Shown: piece by piece, positions 1 through 7,974 of the stretch | How the letters are laid out: every line of letters begins with the position of its first letter | Position numbering within the stretch: the first letter of the stretch is position 1 | Assembly (NCBI GenBank): GCA_964592255.1 | Contig: CAZQCI010000041.1 | Coordinates: forward strand, 1-16,549 | Length of the DNA stretch: 16,549 bases | Source of the DNA: CAZQCI01 sp964592255 | Lineage (GTDB): Bacteria; UBA10199; SBBF01 | Reading direction: 5' to 3' | Translations under genes and position numbers: made by a program | Notes under the pieces: model-generated | What the model saw: the letters and a program-made list of their open reading frames with translations, nothing else | Told to the model about the DNA's origin: nothing | The model's database searches: none

Positions 1-2
1 AC

Positions 3-2618
3 CGCTATGGTTCTGCCGAACTGTTAGGTGAAAAAAATGAAGATGGTTTTGGCTATTCAGCAGCCCGTGCGGGAGACGTTAATGGCGATGGACACCCTGA
101 TGTCCTTGTAGGGGCCTATGGCAATGAAACGGATACCGGCAAAGCCTACCTTTATTATGGCTCTTCAACAGGAGTAAGCACTGAAGCCGACTGGACTATG
201 GCGGGAGAAGAAACGGGCGACTTTTTTGGATATTCCGTTGCTGGTACTGGAGACGTGAATGGAGATGGATATGATGATGTCATCATCGGGGCCCACCAAA
301 ATAATGTGGGTTACGGTAAAGTCTACGTCTACTACGGCTCATCTACCGGTTTAAGCACCTCAGCCGATTGGACAATGACGGGAGAAGAAGCCGATGATTT
401 TTTTGGATATTCCGTCGCCACTGCAGGAGATGTAAACGGGGATGGCTATAGTGATGTGATTGTAGGCGCCTATGGTCATGAGTCCGACACAGGTAAAACC
501 TATGTCTATTATGGTTCAGCTACCGGTTTAAGCGCCACAGCTGATTGGGAAACAACCGGAGAAGAGAAAAAAGACCTTTTTGGAATTGCTGTTTCTACAG
601 CCGGTGACGTCAATGGGGACGGCTATACAGACGTTGTGGTGGGAGCCCACGGTAATGACGAAGGCGGAAGCTATGCCGGAAAAGCCTATTTCTACTATGG
701 ATCTGCCACAGGGCTCAGTCTTGAAGAGGATTGGAAAGTTATTGGTGAGAGCGCGGGCGACTATCTTGGCTACTCCGTTTCCAGCATTGGAGATGTCAAC
801 GGAGACGGCTACTCTGATGTCGCTGTAGGAGCCTATGGAAATGATGAGACTGGATCCGCATCTGGCAAAGCTTATATTTTTTACGGAGCTGCTGCAGGCT
901 TAAGCTCAAGTTCTACCTGGGAGACAAACGGAAAAGAAACCGGTGATTTTTTTGGCATCTCTCTCTCCAGTGCGGGAGATGTAAACGGAGACGGTTATGA
1001 CGACCTCATCATCGGAGCGTGTGCCTATGACGCCGAAAGAGATGATGCCGGTAAAGTTTATGTTTATTATGGTTCCTCCACAGGATTAGGTTCCACCGAA
1101 GATTGGAGCATGACTGGGGATGAAGAAGAGGCCTTGTTCGGTCGTGCCGTAGCCTCGGCAGGAGATATAGATGGGGACGGTTATGATGAAATCATCATCG
1201 GTAGCGTCGGAGCCAATGGCATGGAAGAAGATTCTGGAAAAGTGGATGTGGTTAGCGTGCGATCCCAATCAAGTTCCAACTTATTTTTCAATTATACCTT
1301 GGCTTCTCTCGAAGAAAAAACCTACGACGGTCAGTTTGGTTACTCCATTGCCGGTGGCGATATTAATGGCGACGGTTATGGCGACGTGGTGGTAGGTGCA
1401 CCGGGTTATTACGATATCGTTTACGGCCGCAATGACGAAGGAGGTATTTTTGTTTTTGAAGGAAGCGCCACCGGAATCGATTGGAACAGCTATACCGAAA
1501 TTACAGGGGGTGATGACGATTTAAACATGGGTTATTCCGTAGCCACTGCAGACATTGATGGTGACGGTTCAGATGAAATTGTCGTGGGCCTCCCCGGCTA
1601 TTTTTACGATGACGTAACCTATCACTACAGCGGCATGGTCCGTGTTTACGATTGGAATAAAGTTTCACATACATCGGCCGCTTCCACTTTGTATGGTCCC
1701 GTCAACTCAGGAACTAGCATAGACACAGGTTTTGGCAAAAGCGTTGCCAATGCAGGAGATATCAACGGGGATGGTTATGAAGACATCGTTGTAGGAGCCC
1801 CCGATTATAACGTAGATTCCACTCATACCAAAATTGGCATGGTACGCGTCTATTATGGAAGTTCATCGGGGCTTTCAAGCAGCACTACGATTGCAGATTG
1901 GGAATATACTTTTTCAAGCCCCTCTTGGAAAGAATACTATCTGGGCACCAGCGTTTCTGGGAATGTCGATGTAAATGGCGACGGTTATGACGACATTCTG
2001 GTCGGCGCTCCTGGACTCAACACTAACGATGGAAACTTATTTGTTTATAACGGAAGTAGTAGCGGTCTCGGCACCAGCTACGATGTTAATGTAACCTCTG
2101 GAAAAGCGGATGCTCGTTTGGGAGAAAGTGTGGCGGGCATAGGCGACTTGAATGGCGATGGCTACGATGACATTGTTGCTGGTATGCCTCATTACACCGA
2201 CAGTAAAACATATCAAGGGAGTGCCCGTGTCTATTACGGAAGCTCCAGTGGCATCTCAAAAACCAATATTAAAGATGTCAATATTTCCAGCCAGGAAAAT
2301 GAAAATACCGGCGCCAGTGTGTCACGTGCTGGCGATCTCAATGGAGATGGTTATGATGATTTTATCATCGGCAGTCCCGGTCACCAAGAAGATGAAAGCA
2401 CAGGAAGAGTCACTGTGGTGTGGGGAACTGGGGGTTTAAAAATTATGAGCGGTGTCCATTGTGAAAGTAATGATCAAGTAGACTTAGGATGGAGCACTGC
2501 AGCCATTGGAGATACGGACGGCGATGGAAGGCCGGAGTTTGCCAGCGGCATGCCAGATTATGATGTTGGAATGAGTAGTGCTGCCGGGGCTATTAAAATT
2601 TTTGAGTATTACGAGTAG
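3..2618 (+). CDS. FG-GAP repeat (integrin alpha-like) beta-propeller protein, 5' end outside window
   Basis: The frame is open from base 3 with no stop, so the gene begins upstream of the window; the first internal ATG (198) is not the start. I count 14 blades, each with a calcium-binding motif of the type GDVNGDGYDDVIIGA, roughly 60-65 residues apart, followed by a beta-strand stretch such as VYVYYGSSTGLS. FG-GAP repeats are known to fold into seven-bladed propellers like the integrin alpha head, with Ca2+ held by the DxNGDG loops; 14 blades would make two propellers. The last blade (GDTDGDGRPEFASGM) is the most degenerate and the protein ends shortly after it with no anchor or sorting domain visible. 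It is probably secreted or surface-exposed, acting in adhesion or as a structural protein; substrate and partner unknown. It converges on the GIY-YIG gene. Confidence 0.93.
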   Translation, partial: RYGSAELLGEKNEDGFGYSAARAGDVNGDGHPDVLVGAYGNETDTGKAYLYYGSSTGVSTEADWTMAGEETGDFFGYSVAGTGDVNGDGYDDVIIGAHQNNVGYGKVYVYYGSSTGLSTSADWTMTGEEADDFFGYSVATAGDVNGDGYSDVIVGAYGHESDTGKTYVYYGSATGLSATADWETTGEEKKDLFGIAVSTAGDVNGDGYTDVVVGAHGNDEGGSYAGKAYFYYGSATGLSLEEDWKVIGESAGDYLGYSVSSIGDVNGDGYSDVAVGAYGNDETGSASGKAYIFYGAAAGLSSSSTWETNGKETGDFFGISLSSAGDVNGDGYDDLIIGACAYDAERDDAGKVYVYYGSSTGLGSTEDWSMTGDEEEALFGRAVASAGDIDGDGYDEIIIGSVGANGMEEDSGKVDVVSVRSQSSSNLFFNYTLASLEEKTYDGQFGYSIAGGDINGDGYGDVVVGAPGYYDIVYGRNDEGGIFVFEGSATGIDWNSYTEITGGDDDLNMGYSVATADIDGDGSDEIVVGLPGYFYDDVTYHYSGMVRVYDWNKVSHTSAASTLYGPVNSGTSIDTGFGKSVANAGDINGDGYEDIVVGAPDYNVDSTHTKIGMVRVYYGSSSGLSSSTTIADWEYTFSSPSWKEYYLGTSVSGNVDVNGDGYDDILVGAPGLNTNDGNLFVYNGSSSGLGTSYDVNVTSGKADARLGESVAGIGDLNGDGYDDIVAGMPHYTDSKTYQGSARVYYGSSSGISKTNIKDVNISSQENENTGASVSRAGDLNGDGYDDFIIGSPGHQEDESTGRVTVVWGTGGLKIMSGVHCESNDQVDLGWSTAAIGDTDGDGRPEFASGMPDYDVGMSSAAGAIKIFEYYE

Positions 2619-2652
2619 AACTCTCTACCAGCAATGCCAATATAGCCTAAGC

Positions 2653-2904
2653 TTACATTCCCTGAATCAAATCCAGTTTCTTTTTCTTCGTCCACCCTTT
2701 GATTTCAGCTTCTCGCTTTAAGGCGGAGGATTTATCAAGAAATGACTCGTGATAAAGGATTTCTTTGGCCCCAAAAGCTCGCGTAAATTTTCCACCACGG
2801 CCCGATTGATGTTCTTTCAATCGCCGTTTTAAATCCGTTGTGTATCCCGTATAGTAACGACCATCACAACTTTGAAGAATGTAAACGAAATATGTCTGCA
2901 TCAT
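2653..2904 (-). CDS. GIY-YIG nuclease superfamily protein (YhbQ/UPF0213-like)
   Basis: An 83-residue single-domain GIY-YIG protein. Visible signatures are the VYIL strand at residues 7-10 (the GIY element), YYTGYTTDLKRRLKEH at 17-32 (the YIG element with the conserved Arg and His), and ALKREAEIKGW at 61-71 with the conserved catalytic-type Glu65. Length matches stand-alone UPF0213/YhbQ proteins, which are small and of poorly defined nuclease role. The start ATG overlaps the stop of the upstream glyoxalase gene (TAATG arrangement), so the two are co-transcribed and probably translationally coupled. The function could be DNA structure processing; the coupling to a detoxification enzyme gives no obvious hint. 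Confidence 0.9.
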   Translation of the reverse strand: MMQTYFVYILQSCDGRYYTGYTTDLKRRLKEHQSGRGGKFTRAFGAKEILYHESFLDKSSALKREAEIKGWTKKKKLDLIQGM

Positions 2905-3701
2905 TAGTAATGATTTCTTAACTCTCTCATAACTGCAAAGATTCTCATCGAATCGGCAGGAAGCGGCCCCATCTTTTTTTCAAGATTTTGGATAATCTCA
3001 GGCGAGGCAACCCGCAAAAAAGGATTAAATTTTTTCTCATCACCGATAGTAGAAGGAAGAGTCGGTCTGCCCTGCTCTCTTAAATCTGCAGCTTCAACAC
3101 GTTTTTTTTGAAGAGCCTCATTCTTTGGTTCAAGCGTTAAAGCAAAATCTAAATTTTTTTCCGTATATTCATGTCCACAATACACTTCGGTTTTATCCGG
3201 CAGATTTACCAATTTTGATAACGATTGAAATAACTGCTCCGCCGTTCCTTCAAAAAGGCGGCCGCATCCGGCGGAAAAAAGTGTATCCCCGGTAAAGACA
3301 GCTTGGTTCATTAAATAATAAGCAATATGCCCATGGGTATGGCCCGGAATATCAAGAACCCGAAGGGTTAAAGAGCCAAAACGAATCACATCATTCTCTC
3401 GTAAGGGATGAGTCATACCAGGAATGCGTGCTTGGTCCTTGCCCCCTCCATACACAGGCATTTTCTGATACGAGAGAAGATCTTCATTTCCTGCTACATG
3501 GTCCGCATGATGGTGGGTATTTAAGATAGCAATAGGAGTAAGATGTTCTTTTTCAATAATTTGAAGAATGGGATCAGCGTCCGGGCAATCAACAATAGCC
3601 GTTTGCCCTGTTTGATCGATAATGAGATAGCTGTAATTATCGAAAAGAGTCGGAACCGTAATTATTTTGTAAAACGGATTTTGAGTCGTAAGGGCATGCA
3701 T
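2904..3701 (-). CDS. gloB: hydroxyacylglutathione hydrolase (glyoxalase II)
   Basis: Metallo-beta-lactamase fold enzyme that hydrolyses S-D-lactoylglutathione to D-lactate and glutathione, the second step of methylglyoxal detoxification in the cytoplasm. Numbering from the ATG at 3701 (265 residues), the binuclear metal site is visible: HxHxDH at H63-H65-D67-H68 (THHHADH), H121 (PGHTHGH), D139 (FTGDTLF) and H177 (CGHEYT). The C-terminal FNPFLRV region is the usual glyoxalase II substrate-binding extension, and length fits the family. The frame can be extended three codons to a TTG at 3710, but neither start has a clear Shine-Dalgarno sequence; I prefer the ATG. Its stop overlaps the GIY-YIG start. 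An imperfect hairpin lies upstream at 3762-3789. Confidence 0.92.
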   Translation of the reverse strand: MHALTTQNPFYKIITVPTLFDNYSYLIIDQTGQTAIVDCPDADPILQIIEKEHLTPIAILNTHHHADHVAGNEDLLSYQKMPVYGGGKDQARIPGMTHPLRENDVIRFGSLTLRVLDIPGHTHGHIAYYLMNQAVFTGDTLFSAGCGRLFEGTAEQLFQSLSKLVNLPDKTEVYCGHEYTEKNLDFALTLEPKNEALQKKRVEAADLREQGRPTLPSTIGDEKKFNPFLRVASPEIIQNLEKKMGPLPADSMRIFAVMRELRNHY

Positions 3702-3761
3702 GATTATCAATTTTGTGCACAGTACTGCGGTATTTTGGATGCTGGTTTACCTTGATTTCTC

Positions 3762-3789
3762 AAGAGTCACCCTATGAGGGTTGGCTCTT
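3762..3789. other. imperfect hairpin between two genes
   Basis: AAGAG and ACCCT pair with AGGGT and CTCTT around a 3-base loop, with a small internal loop. It sits between the stop of the membrane-protein gene and the start of gloB, both on the minus strand. There is no U-tract after it on either strand, so it is a weak terminator or processing-site candidate at best. Confidence 0.3.
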
Positions 3790-3810
3790 CTTCGAGAGCA
3801 AATGTCGCTC

Positions 3811-4107
3811 TTATTTAGGAATTGTTTTTTCCGTGTCCTGGGATCCAACCTGGGTCTTTTTTACAGAGACAATAGAAATGAGTTTAGCGAAAAAAGCCTT
3901 AAACTGAGGAACTTTTTCCGTTGCATAAGCAACTAGATAGCTCCCTAAAAGAAACGGAAGCCCAACAATCAATAAAGCGAGGATAAAATCTTGTATGTAT
4001 TCTCCATTATAATTTGGACTAGTAATGGAAATACAAAGCCCTGTAAGCATGAGGAGTGAAAAAAGTACTAATCCAACACCAATAATCAAACTGACAGCTC
4101 TAACCAT
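3811..4107 (-). CDS. small membrane protein, two predicted helices
   Basis: I do not recognise a family. From the ATG at 4107 the protein is 98 residues: a first hydrophobic helix (about residues 5-28), a short polar loop, a second helix (about 40-62), then a lysine-rich cytoplasmic-type tail ending in TEKTIPK. The frame continues upstream to GTG (4158) and TTG (4161) codons just 5 bases after the stop of the lipoprotein gene, so a longer form coupled to that gene is possible; the ATG form lacks an obvious ribosome binding site, so the start is uncertain. Same strand and close spacing suggest co-transcription with the lipoprotein gene upstream. Confidence 0.6.
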   Translation of the reverse strand: MVRAVSLIIGVGLVLFSLLMLTGLCISITSPNYNGEYIQDFILALLIVGLPFLLGSYLVAYATEKVPQFKAFFAKLISIVSVKKTQVGSQDTEKTIPK

Positions 4108-4166
4108 AATATATAAGCTATCAATTTTTGTTTCACCGATCAAGCAAACACCACACACCAAACAAA

Positions 4167-5366
4167 TTAATTTTTAGTCCACGGTACTTCTTGCCCTGCA
4201 TAATCGCGGTACTTGTATTGAAGAAGAAGTTCCGTTGGCATGTCATCACGGGTGCAAGCGCACCAAGCAATATCTCCATCTTCACATTTGTTTACGGCGT
4301 ATCTTGCAAGGCACAAACCAACCTGATCGGTAGGAGCCCACTCTATGGTAATTTGAGGGTTTTTAAGCTCCACGGCAAAGGCCCAATCGAAAGAGCGCCA
4401 GGTCCAATAAAGTTTATTGGGTTTTAAGTTTTTAGCTTTTAAATGCCCAATACTACACACGCGATGATCTGGGTCTGTAAACCAATCATGAGCTTCTGTA
4501 TCCCGATAAACGTTTTTGCCTTTAATGGGGTCATCCGTATCTCCCACATTTTTTTCCTTAGCCATATTGGTATTCCAAACATCACCGCAATAAATAACGG
4601 ATCTCGGATTAATAACCGTTTTTAATTCTACACCCCCTCCATGTTTATCAAACCATTTAGCGGCTTTTTCAGTCAGCCAAAATTTTTGTAAAGTCCCTGT
4701 CGGCCATATGGTTGAAGTACCGCCAGCAGGTACAGTCACGCCGTCACCTGTCACATCACAGGCTTTAGGATAATTAGAATTATAACTGCAGTATTCTTGA
4801 CCAATGGTCACACTTTGAGTTTTTCCCTGATCCGTATCATCCTCCACTTCGGTATCAGAAGATTCATCATCAGTTTCTTCTTCCAAAACAACATCTTCAA
4901 AACTGCTCACACTAGCAACCAAGGTATTTTCCTGAATGGATATGGGAACAACGTCTGAGTCAGCTTCAATAGATTCTACCGTCAAATCGTTATTGGCTTC
5001 TAAAAAATTTGCGGCATCGGAGAGATCTTCATATACTTCCGCTTCCATGGGATCCTCAGGATTAAATTGCGATAGTAAAAATTCTAGCTGATCCCTTTCT
5101 GCGGCAATGAGTTCTTCTTTTTGATCTTCCAGATTCCCAGCAGAAACAGGAATATTAGTAGAAAACTCATCCCATGTAACGTTGACAACGGCATCCGGGC
5201 TTTGACCCTCTTGAGCTATGGCTCCAAGAGCATCATGTAAAGTTGTGCCGGCAACAAACTCAACTCGCGTTTTTTGAACTGATTGCTGAGCTCCTGAACC
5301 ACCACCAGAACCACCACACGCTAATGAGAATAGAAAAATCCCCAATAAGAAAATGATACGTTGCAT
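4167..5366 (-). CDS. predicted lipoprotein, acidic linker and cysteine-containing C-terminal region
   Basis: Starting at the ATG at 5366 (399 residues) gives a short basic N-terminus, a hydrophobic helix and a lipobox ending SLAC with Cys17, followed by a GGSGGGSG tether, typical of an outer- or inner-membrane lipoprotein exposed outside the cytoplasm. A start 12 codons upstream (5402) is in frame but would spoil the signal peptide; the ATG at 5366 has GGGGGA at good spacing. The middle is strongly acidic (ETDDESSDTEVEDDTD). The C-terminal half has several cysteines (for example YCSYN, CGDVW, CSIGH, CLARY, WCACTRDD), which could form disulphides in the periplasm, and one DVTGDG segment resembling a calcium loop. 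No family recognised. Confidence 0.8.
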   Translation of the reverse strand: MQRIIFLLGIFLFSLACGGSGGGSGAQQSVQKTRVEFVAGTTLHDALGAIAQEGQSPDAVVNVTWDEFSTNIPVSAGNLEDQKEELIAAERDQLEFLLSQFNPEDPMEAEVYEDLSDAANFLEANNDLTVESIEADSDVVPISIQENTLVASVSSFEDVVLEEETDDESSDTEVEDDTDQGKTQSVTIGQEYCSYNSNYPKACDVTGDGVTVPAGGTSTIWPTGTLQKFWLTEKAAKWFDKHGGGVELKTVINPRSVIYCGDVWNTNMAKEKNVGDTDDPIKGKNVYRDTEAHDWFTDPDHRVCSIGHLKAKNLKPNKLYWTWRSFDWAFAVELKNPQITIEWAPTDQVGLCLARYAVNKCEDGDIAWCACTRDDMPTELLLQYKYRDYAGQEVPWTKN

Positions 5367-5370
5367 ATTT

Positions 5371-5390
5371 TCCCCCTTTTCTGAGGGGGA
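5371..5390 (-). promoter_or_regulatory. GC-rich hairpin that contains the Shine-Dalgarno of the lipoprotein gene
   Basis: On the transcript, TCCCCC pairs with GGGGGA across an 8-base loop. The 3' arm GGGGGA is the ribosome binding site, four bases before the ATG at 5366. The stem is five G-C pairs plus one A-U, so it could mask the site and reduce or condition translation. Function is inferred. Confidence 0.5.
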
Positions 5391-5403
5391 CTTTAGTATC
5401 ATT

Positions 5404-5451
5404 AAATTAAACTCGTCAACTTCTTCATGCCTAATCCACAGAGTTTAATTT
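5404..5451. repeat. 11-bp inverted repeat upstream of the lipoprotein gene
   Basis: AAATTAAACTC (5404-5414) is the exact reverse complement of GAGTTTAATTT (5441-5451), with a 26-base spacer, within the likely promoter region of the lipoprotein gene. It could be a regulator site or a loop-forming element. A second perfect palindrome, TTAATCTCTGAGATTAA, lies at 5496-5512. Both are AT-rich, so chance is possible. Confidence 0.4.
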
Positions 5452-5591
5452 GACATACGGCATAATGACGTCAGTGATTTTATTAATTCTATCTCTTAAT
5501 CTCTGAGATTAAATCTATTATGCTTGACGAAGGGGCTAGAGAGGCTCAAGTATTTTGGCGATATCCTGAAGGGTATTTTTAGAAAATCGGT

Positions 5592-6143
5592 TCATGGTTT
5601 TTCTTGGGTAAGTGTTTTGCAAGATGTAGTAGGCCAGCGATTCCAGGGCATGCGGGACAGGAGTATCGCCATACCACACAAGCCTGTCAGCCCAGCAAAA
5701 ACTAACCCACAACCAACAAACAGGCTAAGAAAAATAAAAGCCGGATGAATCCATTGGGACAAAACAATTCCCAAAACAACCAACCCCCCTGCTGCAATCT
5801 GAACCTGACGCATCAAAGGAAGAACCCGTGATTTCCAAATTATTTTTCCAGGTATTTTAGTGCACTCCAAAACGCCCCCAGTGATGCACACGAGATTGGT
5901 ATAGCCATGTGACTCCAGCAGTTCACGTGCTCTTTGGCTGCGCATCCCACTGCGGCATAAAAGATAGACGGGACGATCGTGAGGAATTTTACTTTCGTCT
6001 CCCTGTTCGATGTGATCGAGCGGGACATTCACAGATCCGGGCAGATAACACGCGGCAAACTCATCGGGAGAACGAACATCAATAATACAGGCACTCTGCC
6101 AATCAGATTTTTCAAAAAATGCTTTAGCGGTTAAAGACTGCAT
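5592..6143 (-). CDS. rhodanese-domain protein with C-terminal DUF2892-type membrane region
   Basis: A 183-residue two-part protein. Residues 1-100 are a single rhodanese domain with IIDVRSPDEF (20-29) and the active-site loop CRSGMRS starting at Cys63, the sulphur-carrying residue of rhodanese sulphurtransferases. Residues about 110-162 form two hydrophobic helices with a preceding LMRQVQIAAG motif, matching the inner-membrane DUF2892 region often fused to rhodaneses. The expected role is sulphur-group transfer or redox handling at the cytoplasmic face of the inner membrane; the acceptor is unknown. The ATG at 6143 has a strong AGGAGG ribosome binding site. It is transcribed divergently from the gene at 6302. 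Confidence 0.9.
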   Translation of the reverse strand: MQSLTAKAFFEKSDWQSACIIDVRSPDEFAACYLPGSVNVPLDHIEQGDESKIPHDRPVYLLCRSGMRSQRARELLESHGYTNLVCITGGVLECTKIPGKIIWKSRVLPLMRQVQIAAGGLVVLGIVLSQWIHPAFIFLSLFVGCGLVFAGLTGLCGMAILLSRMPWNRWPTTSCKTLTQEKP

Positions 6144-6301
6144 CAGTCCTCCTGTATCAAGTTGATCCCTGACAATGAAAATAAAAATAACGCCACATCA
6201 TGGCCCCCTATTTTTTATAAGCCCCACCAACTCATACCCAAGGTTAAAAATAGAGAACATTTTAATTTGTAAACTTTTTATTTAAATTTTATAAATAAAA
6301 A

Positions 6302-6934
6302 ATGCACATGGGTGGCTTTAATAGTGGTTTTGATGGTCTCATCAGCCTTGTTTTAGCGCTAATATTCACACCTGTTTTTGCAATCAGCTTCTTCGTTTGC
6401 TTATTCATTCTTCTTTACCGTTATCAAAAACTTCATCAATCTGTTGTTCGTTACAAACTTTTTTGGTTTATGGCTTCCAGCCTTTTCTTCTTCTTTTTTA
6501 CAGTAATCTATTTGAGCCTACATAACATCTTCTACAGTGAGTTCTTTTGCGCATTTCTTGTTCCTATAATTACTTTATGGATCGCCTGTCCTTTTATGCC
6601 TTTCTATCCCTTTAAAGAACGATTCTTATATGCCTGGCATGGCAAAGAGAAATTAAGAGTAACTTTCTGGGGCTATTGGATATTGCTCGGGGGCATTCTC
6701 ATGTTTAATGTTTTCTGGCCCATAACTCTATACCAAAATGACTATACAAGCGGGTACCTGGTGGCTTTTGTAAAAACATATAAGATCTTTATCCCCTTTA
6801 CCCTTGTCATGCTCGTTATAAACTGGCGATGTTCAAAAAACACGACATGGAAACGTGGTGAATATTTAGTTAGAGGTTGGATTATGATCAACCTCATTGT
6901 CTTAGTACCGACACTGCTTTTTATCATCTTATAG
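6302..6934 (+). CDS. hypothetical six-helix integral membrane protein
   Basis: A 210-residue, very hydrophobic protein with about six predicted transmembrane helices (near residues 12-38, 52-73, 81-100, 121-141, 160-175 and 191-209) and short basic loops (KLHQSVVRYK, WKRGEYLVRG). I recognise no family and see no catalytic motif. The start could be ATG 6302 or the ATG two codons later; neither has a Shine-Dalgarno sequence, and the leader is extremely AT-rich. The gene stands alone, divergent from the rhodanese gene and convergent with mscL. An AGGCAC/GTGCCT stem begins at its stop codon (6933-6957). Confidence 0.75.
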   Translation: MHMGGFNSGFDGLISLVLALIFTPVFAISFFVCLFILLYRYQKLHQSVVRYKLFWFMASSLFFFFFTVIYLSLHNIFYSEFFCAFLVPIITLWIACPFMPFYPFKERFLYAWHGKEKLRVTFWGYWILLGGILMFNVFWPITLYQNDYTSGYLVAFVKTYKIFIPFTLVMLVINWRCSKNTTWKRGEYLVRGWIMINLIVLVPTLLFIIL

Positions 6935-6957
6935 GCACCAGGTGTTTCACAGTGCCT
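6933..6957. terminator. weak hairpin at the 3' end of the membrane-protein gene
   Basis: AGGCAC (6933-6938) pairs with GTGCCT (6952-6957) directly over and after the TAG stop. No U-tract follows on the plus strand, so it is at most a weak or factor-assisted terminator in this convergent region. Confidence 0.3.
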
Positions 6958-7023
6958 GAAGCGATAAATGAAGCCGCTTGTATAACTCACAAAACAGGGC
7001 CACATCATTTCTATTTGGGATCA

Positions 7024-7473
7024 TCAAGATTTTAATTCCGAAGTACAATGCGGGCAGCGAGTAGCGGCAAGGGCAATCACCGATTTACAATAAATACATT
7101 CCTTGGTGTTTGGTTCCACCGCCACGGGGGCGCGTTTCAACTTATTGAGGCTACGTACCATCAAGAAAACCGAAAATGCGATGATGAGAAAACTAACAAT
7201 AGAGTTGATGAATTTACCATAATTAAGAGTCACCGCACCAGCAGCAGTAGCCTCAGCTAACGAAGGATAAGGGCCAGGAATGGTCGGCCCGGATTTAAGA
7301 AGTATATAGAGATGTGTAAAATCGATATTACCTAGTAAGACTCCGATAGGCGGCATCATCACGTCATCCACCAGCGATTTGACAATCACTCCAAAAGCCG
7401 TTCCGATAATAATCCCCACGGCCATTTCAATCGCATTGCCTTTCACTGCAAATTCTTTAAATTCTTTAAACAT
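7024..7473 (-). CDS. mscL: large-conductance mechanosensitive channel with C-terminal zinc ribbon
   Basis: MscL forms a homopentameric inner-membrane channel that opens under membrane tension and releases solutes on hypo-osmotic shock. The N-terminal signature FKEFAVKGNAIEMAVGIIIG leads into TM1 (about 16-38), with the usual VDDVMMPPIG after it; a periplasmic loop follows, then TM2 (about 86-107, FINSIVSFLIIAFSVFLMV). The protein is 149 residues, longer than the roughly 136 of the E. coli protein, because the cytoplasmic end carries CxxC (C126, C129) and CPHC (C140, C143), a likely zinc ribbon that occurs in some MscL homologues. The ATG has a GGAGGT ribosome binding site at ideal distance. 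Confidence 0.96.
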   Translation of the reverse strand: MFKEFKEFAVKGNAIEMAVGIIIGTAFGVIVKSLVDDVMMPPIGVLLGNIDFTHLYILLKSGPTIPGPYPSLAEATAAGAVTLNYGKFINSIVSFLIIAFSVFLMVRSLNKLKRAPVAVEPNTKECIYCKSVIALAATRCPHCTSELKS

Positions 7474-7530
7474 AATACCTCCGTTTTTTTATACCAAAAA
7501 AATACTTAACCCTCATCGTGGCATCCAACC

Positions 7531-7728
7531 TTATTTCTTCTTCAGAAAACCCATCGCACGCAGAAGCGCATGAAAATTAACACTCCAGCCAATACCAAAA
7601 CTCTTCGGAGGAAAAATATTGTCGTCGTTGGGGTTCCACAAAGTTTTAGGAACATTTTTGATATTCCAACTCATAGGCATGCCCATCCATTCTTTGTTTT
7701 TGTTGTTCTTCTTTTTTTCTTCTTCCAT
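7531..7728 (-). CDS. small DUF5808-like protein
   Basis: From ATG 7728 the protein is 65 residues: a lysine/glutamate-rich start, then the WNPNDDNIFPPKSFGIGWSVNF segment that resembles DUF5808, where an N-P-D-D box is followed by a G-x-G-W-x-x-N-F motif. The function of that domain is not known. The frame is open further upstream to an ATG at 7782, but those extra codons (KKYVALF and neighbours) are translated from a copy of the dispersed repeat at 7738-7760, so they are unlikely to be original protein. No clear ribosome binding site precedes ATG 7728, which suggests the repeat replaced the native leader. Downstream on the same strand is mscL. Confidence 0.6.
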   Translation of the reverse strand: MEEEKKKNNKNKEWMGMPMSWNIKNVPKTLWNPNDDNIFPPKSFGIGWSVNFHALLRAMGFLKKK

Positions 7729-7737
7729 TAATAAAAA

Positions 7738-7760
7738 CAGTGCCACATACTTTTTAATAA
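7738..7760 (+). repeat. dispersed RAYT-type repeat, copy 1
   Basis: Contains CAGTGCCACATAC followed by TTTTTAATAA. It lies immediately upstream of the DUF5808-like gene and in its extended reading frame. Confidence 0.8.
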
Positions 7761-7810
7761 AAAAATCATTTTTTTTAACCATAACCCAACAACGGCGTCA
7801 GCAAGATAAA

Positions 7811-7830
7811 AGTGCCACATACCTTTTGAA
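7811..7830 (+). repeat. dispersed repeat, copy 2 (left boundary of the RAYT cassette)
   Basis: AGTGCCACATACCTTTTGAA. It is inverted relative to copy 3 on the other side of the transposase gene, so the two resemble ends of a mobile unit of about 1.05 kb. Confidence 0.8.
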
Positions 7831-7945
7831 GCAGCGGGGCTAAAAAGCCGGATAAAATGGTTTTTCTATTTAAAAACCTTGGTCTTTTTCTTCAGTTTTC
7901 TTGAGAGATTTTGAAAAAAGTCCTGATGTTGAAAAAATACGCTCT

Positions 7946-7974
7946 TTGACAATTAAAAATGTGAAATTTGATAA
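7946..7974 (+). promoter_or_regulatory. sigma70-type promoter candidate
   Basis: TTGACA at 7946-7951 and TGATAA at 7969-7974 with exactly 17 bases between them, preceded by GCTCT. It points right, into the 3' end of the minus-strand RAYT gene, so a transcript from it would be antisense to the transposase mRNA. Confidence 0.45.

Noticed and set aside
5524..5748. 74-codon plus-strand frame over the rhodanese gene's 3' end
   Set aside because: It overlaps a well-supported gene on the other strand and shows no motif; treated as a shadow frame.
6192..7008. GCCACATCAT at 6192-6201 and 6999-7008, flanking the 210-residue membrane-protein gene and resembling the dispersed repeat
   Set aside because: Only ten bases shared, the diagnostic GTGCCACATAC plus T-tract is missing, and ten-base matches are common by chance in 16 kb.
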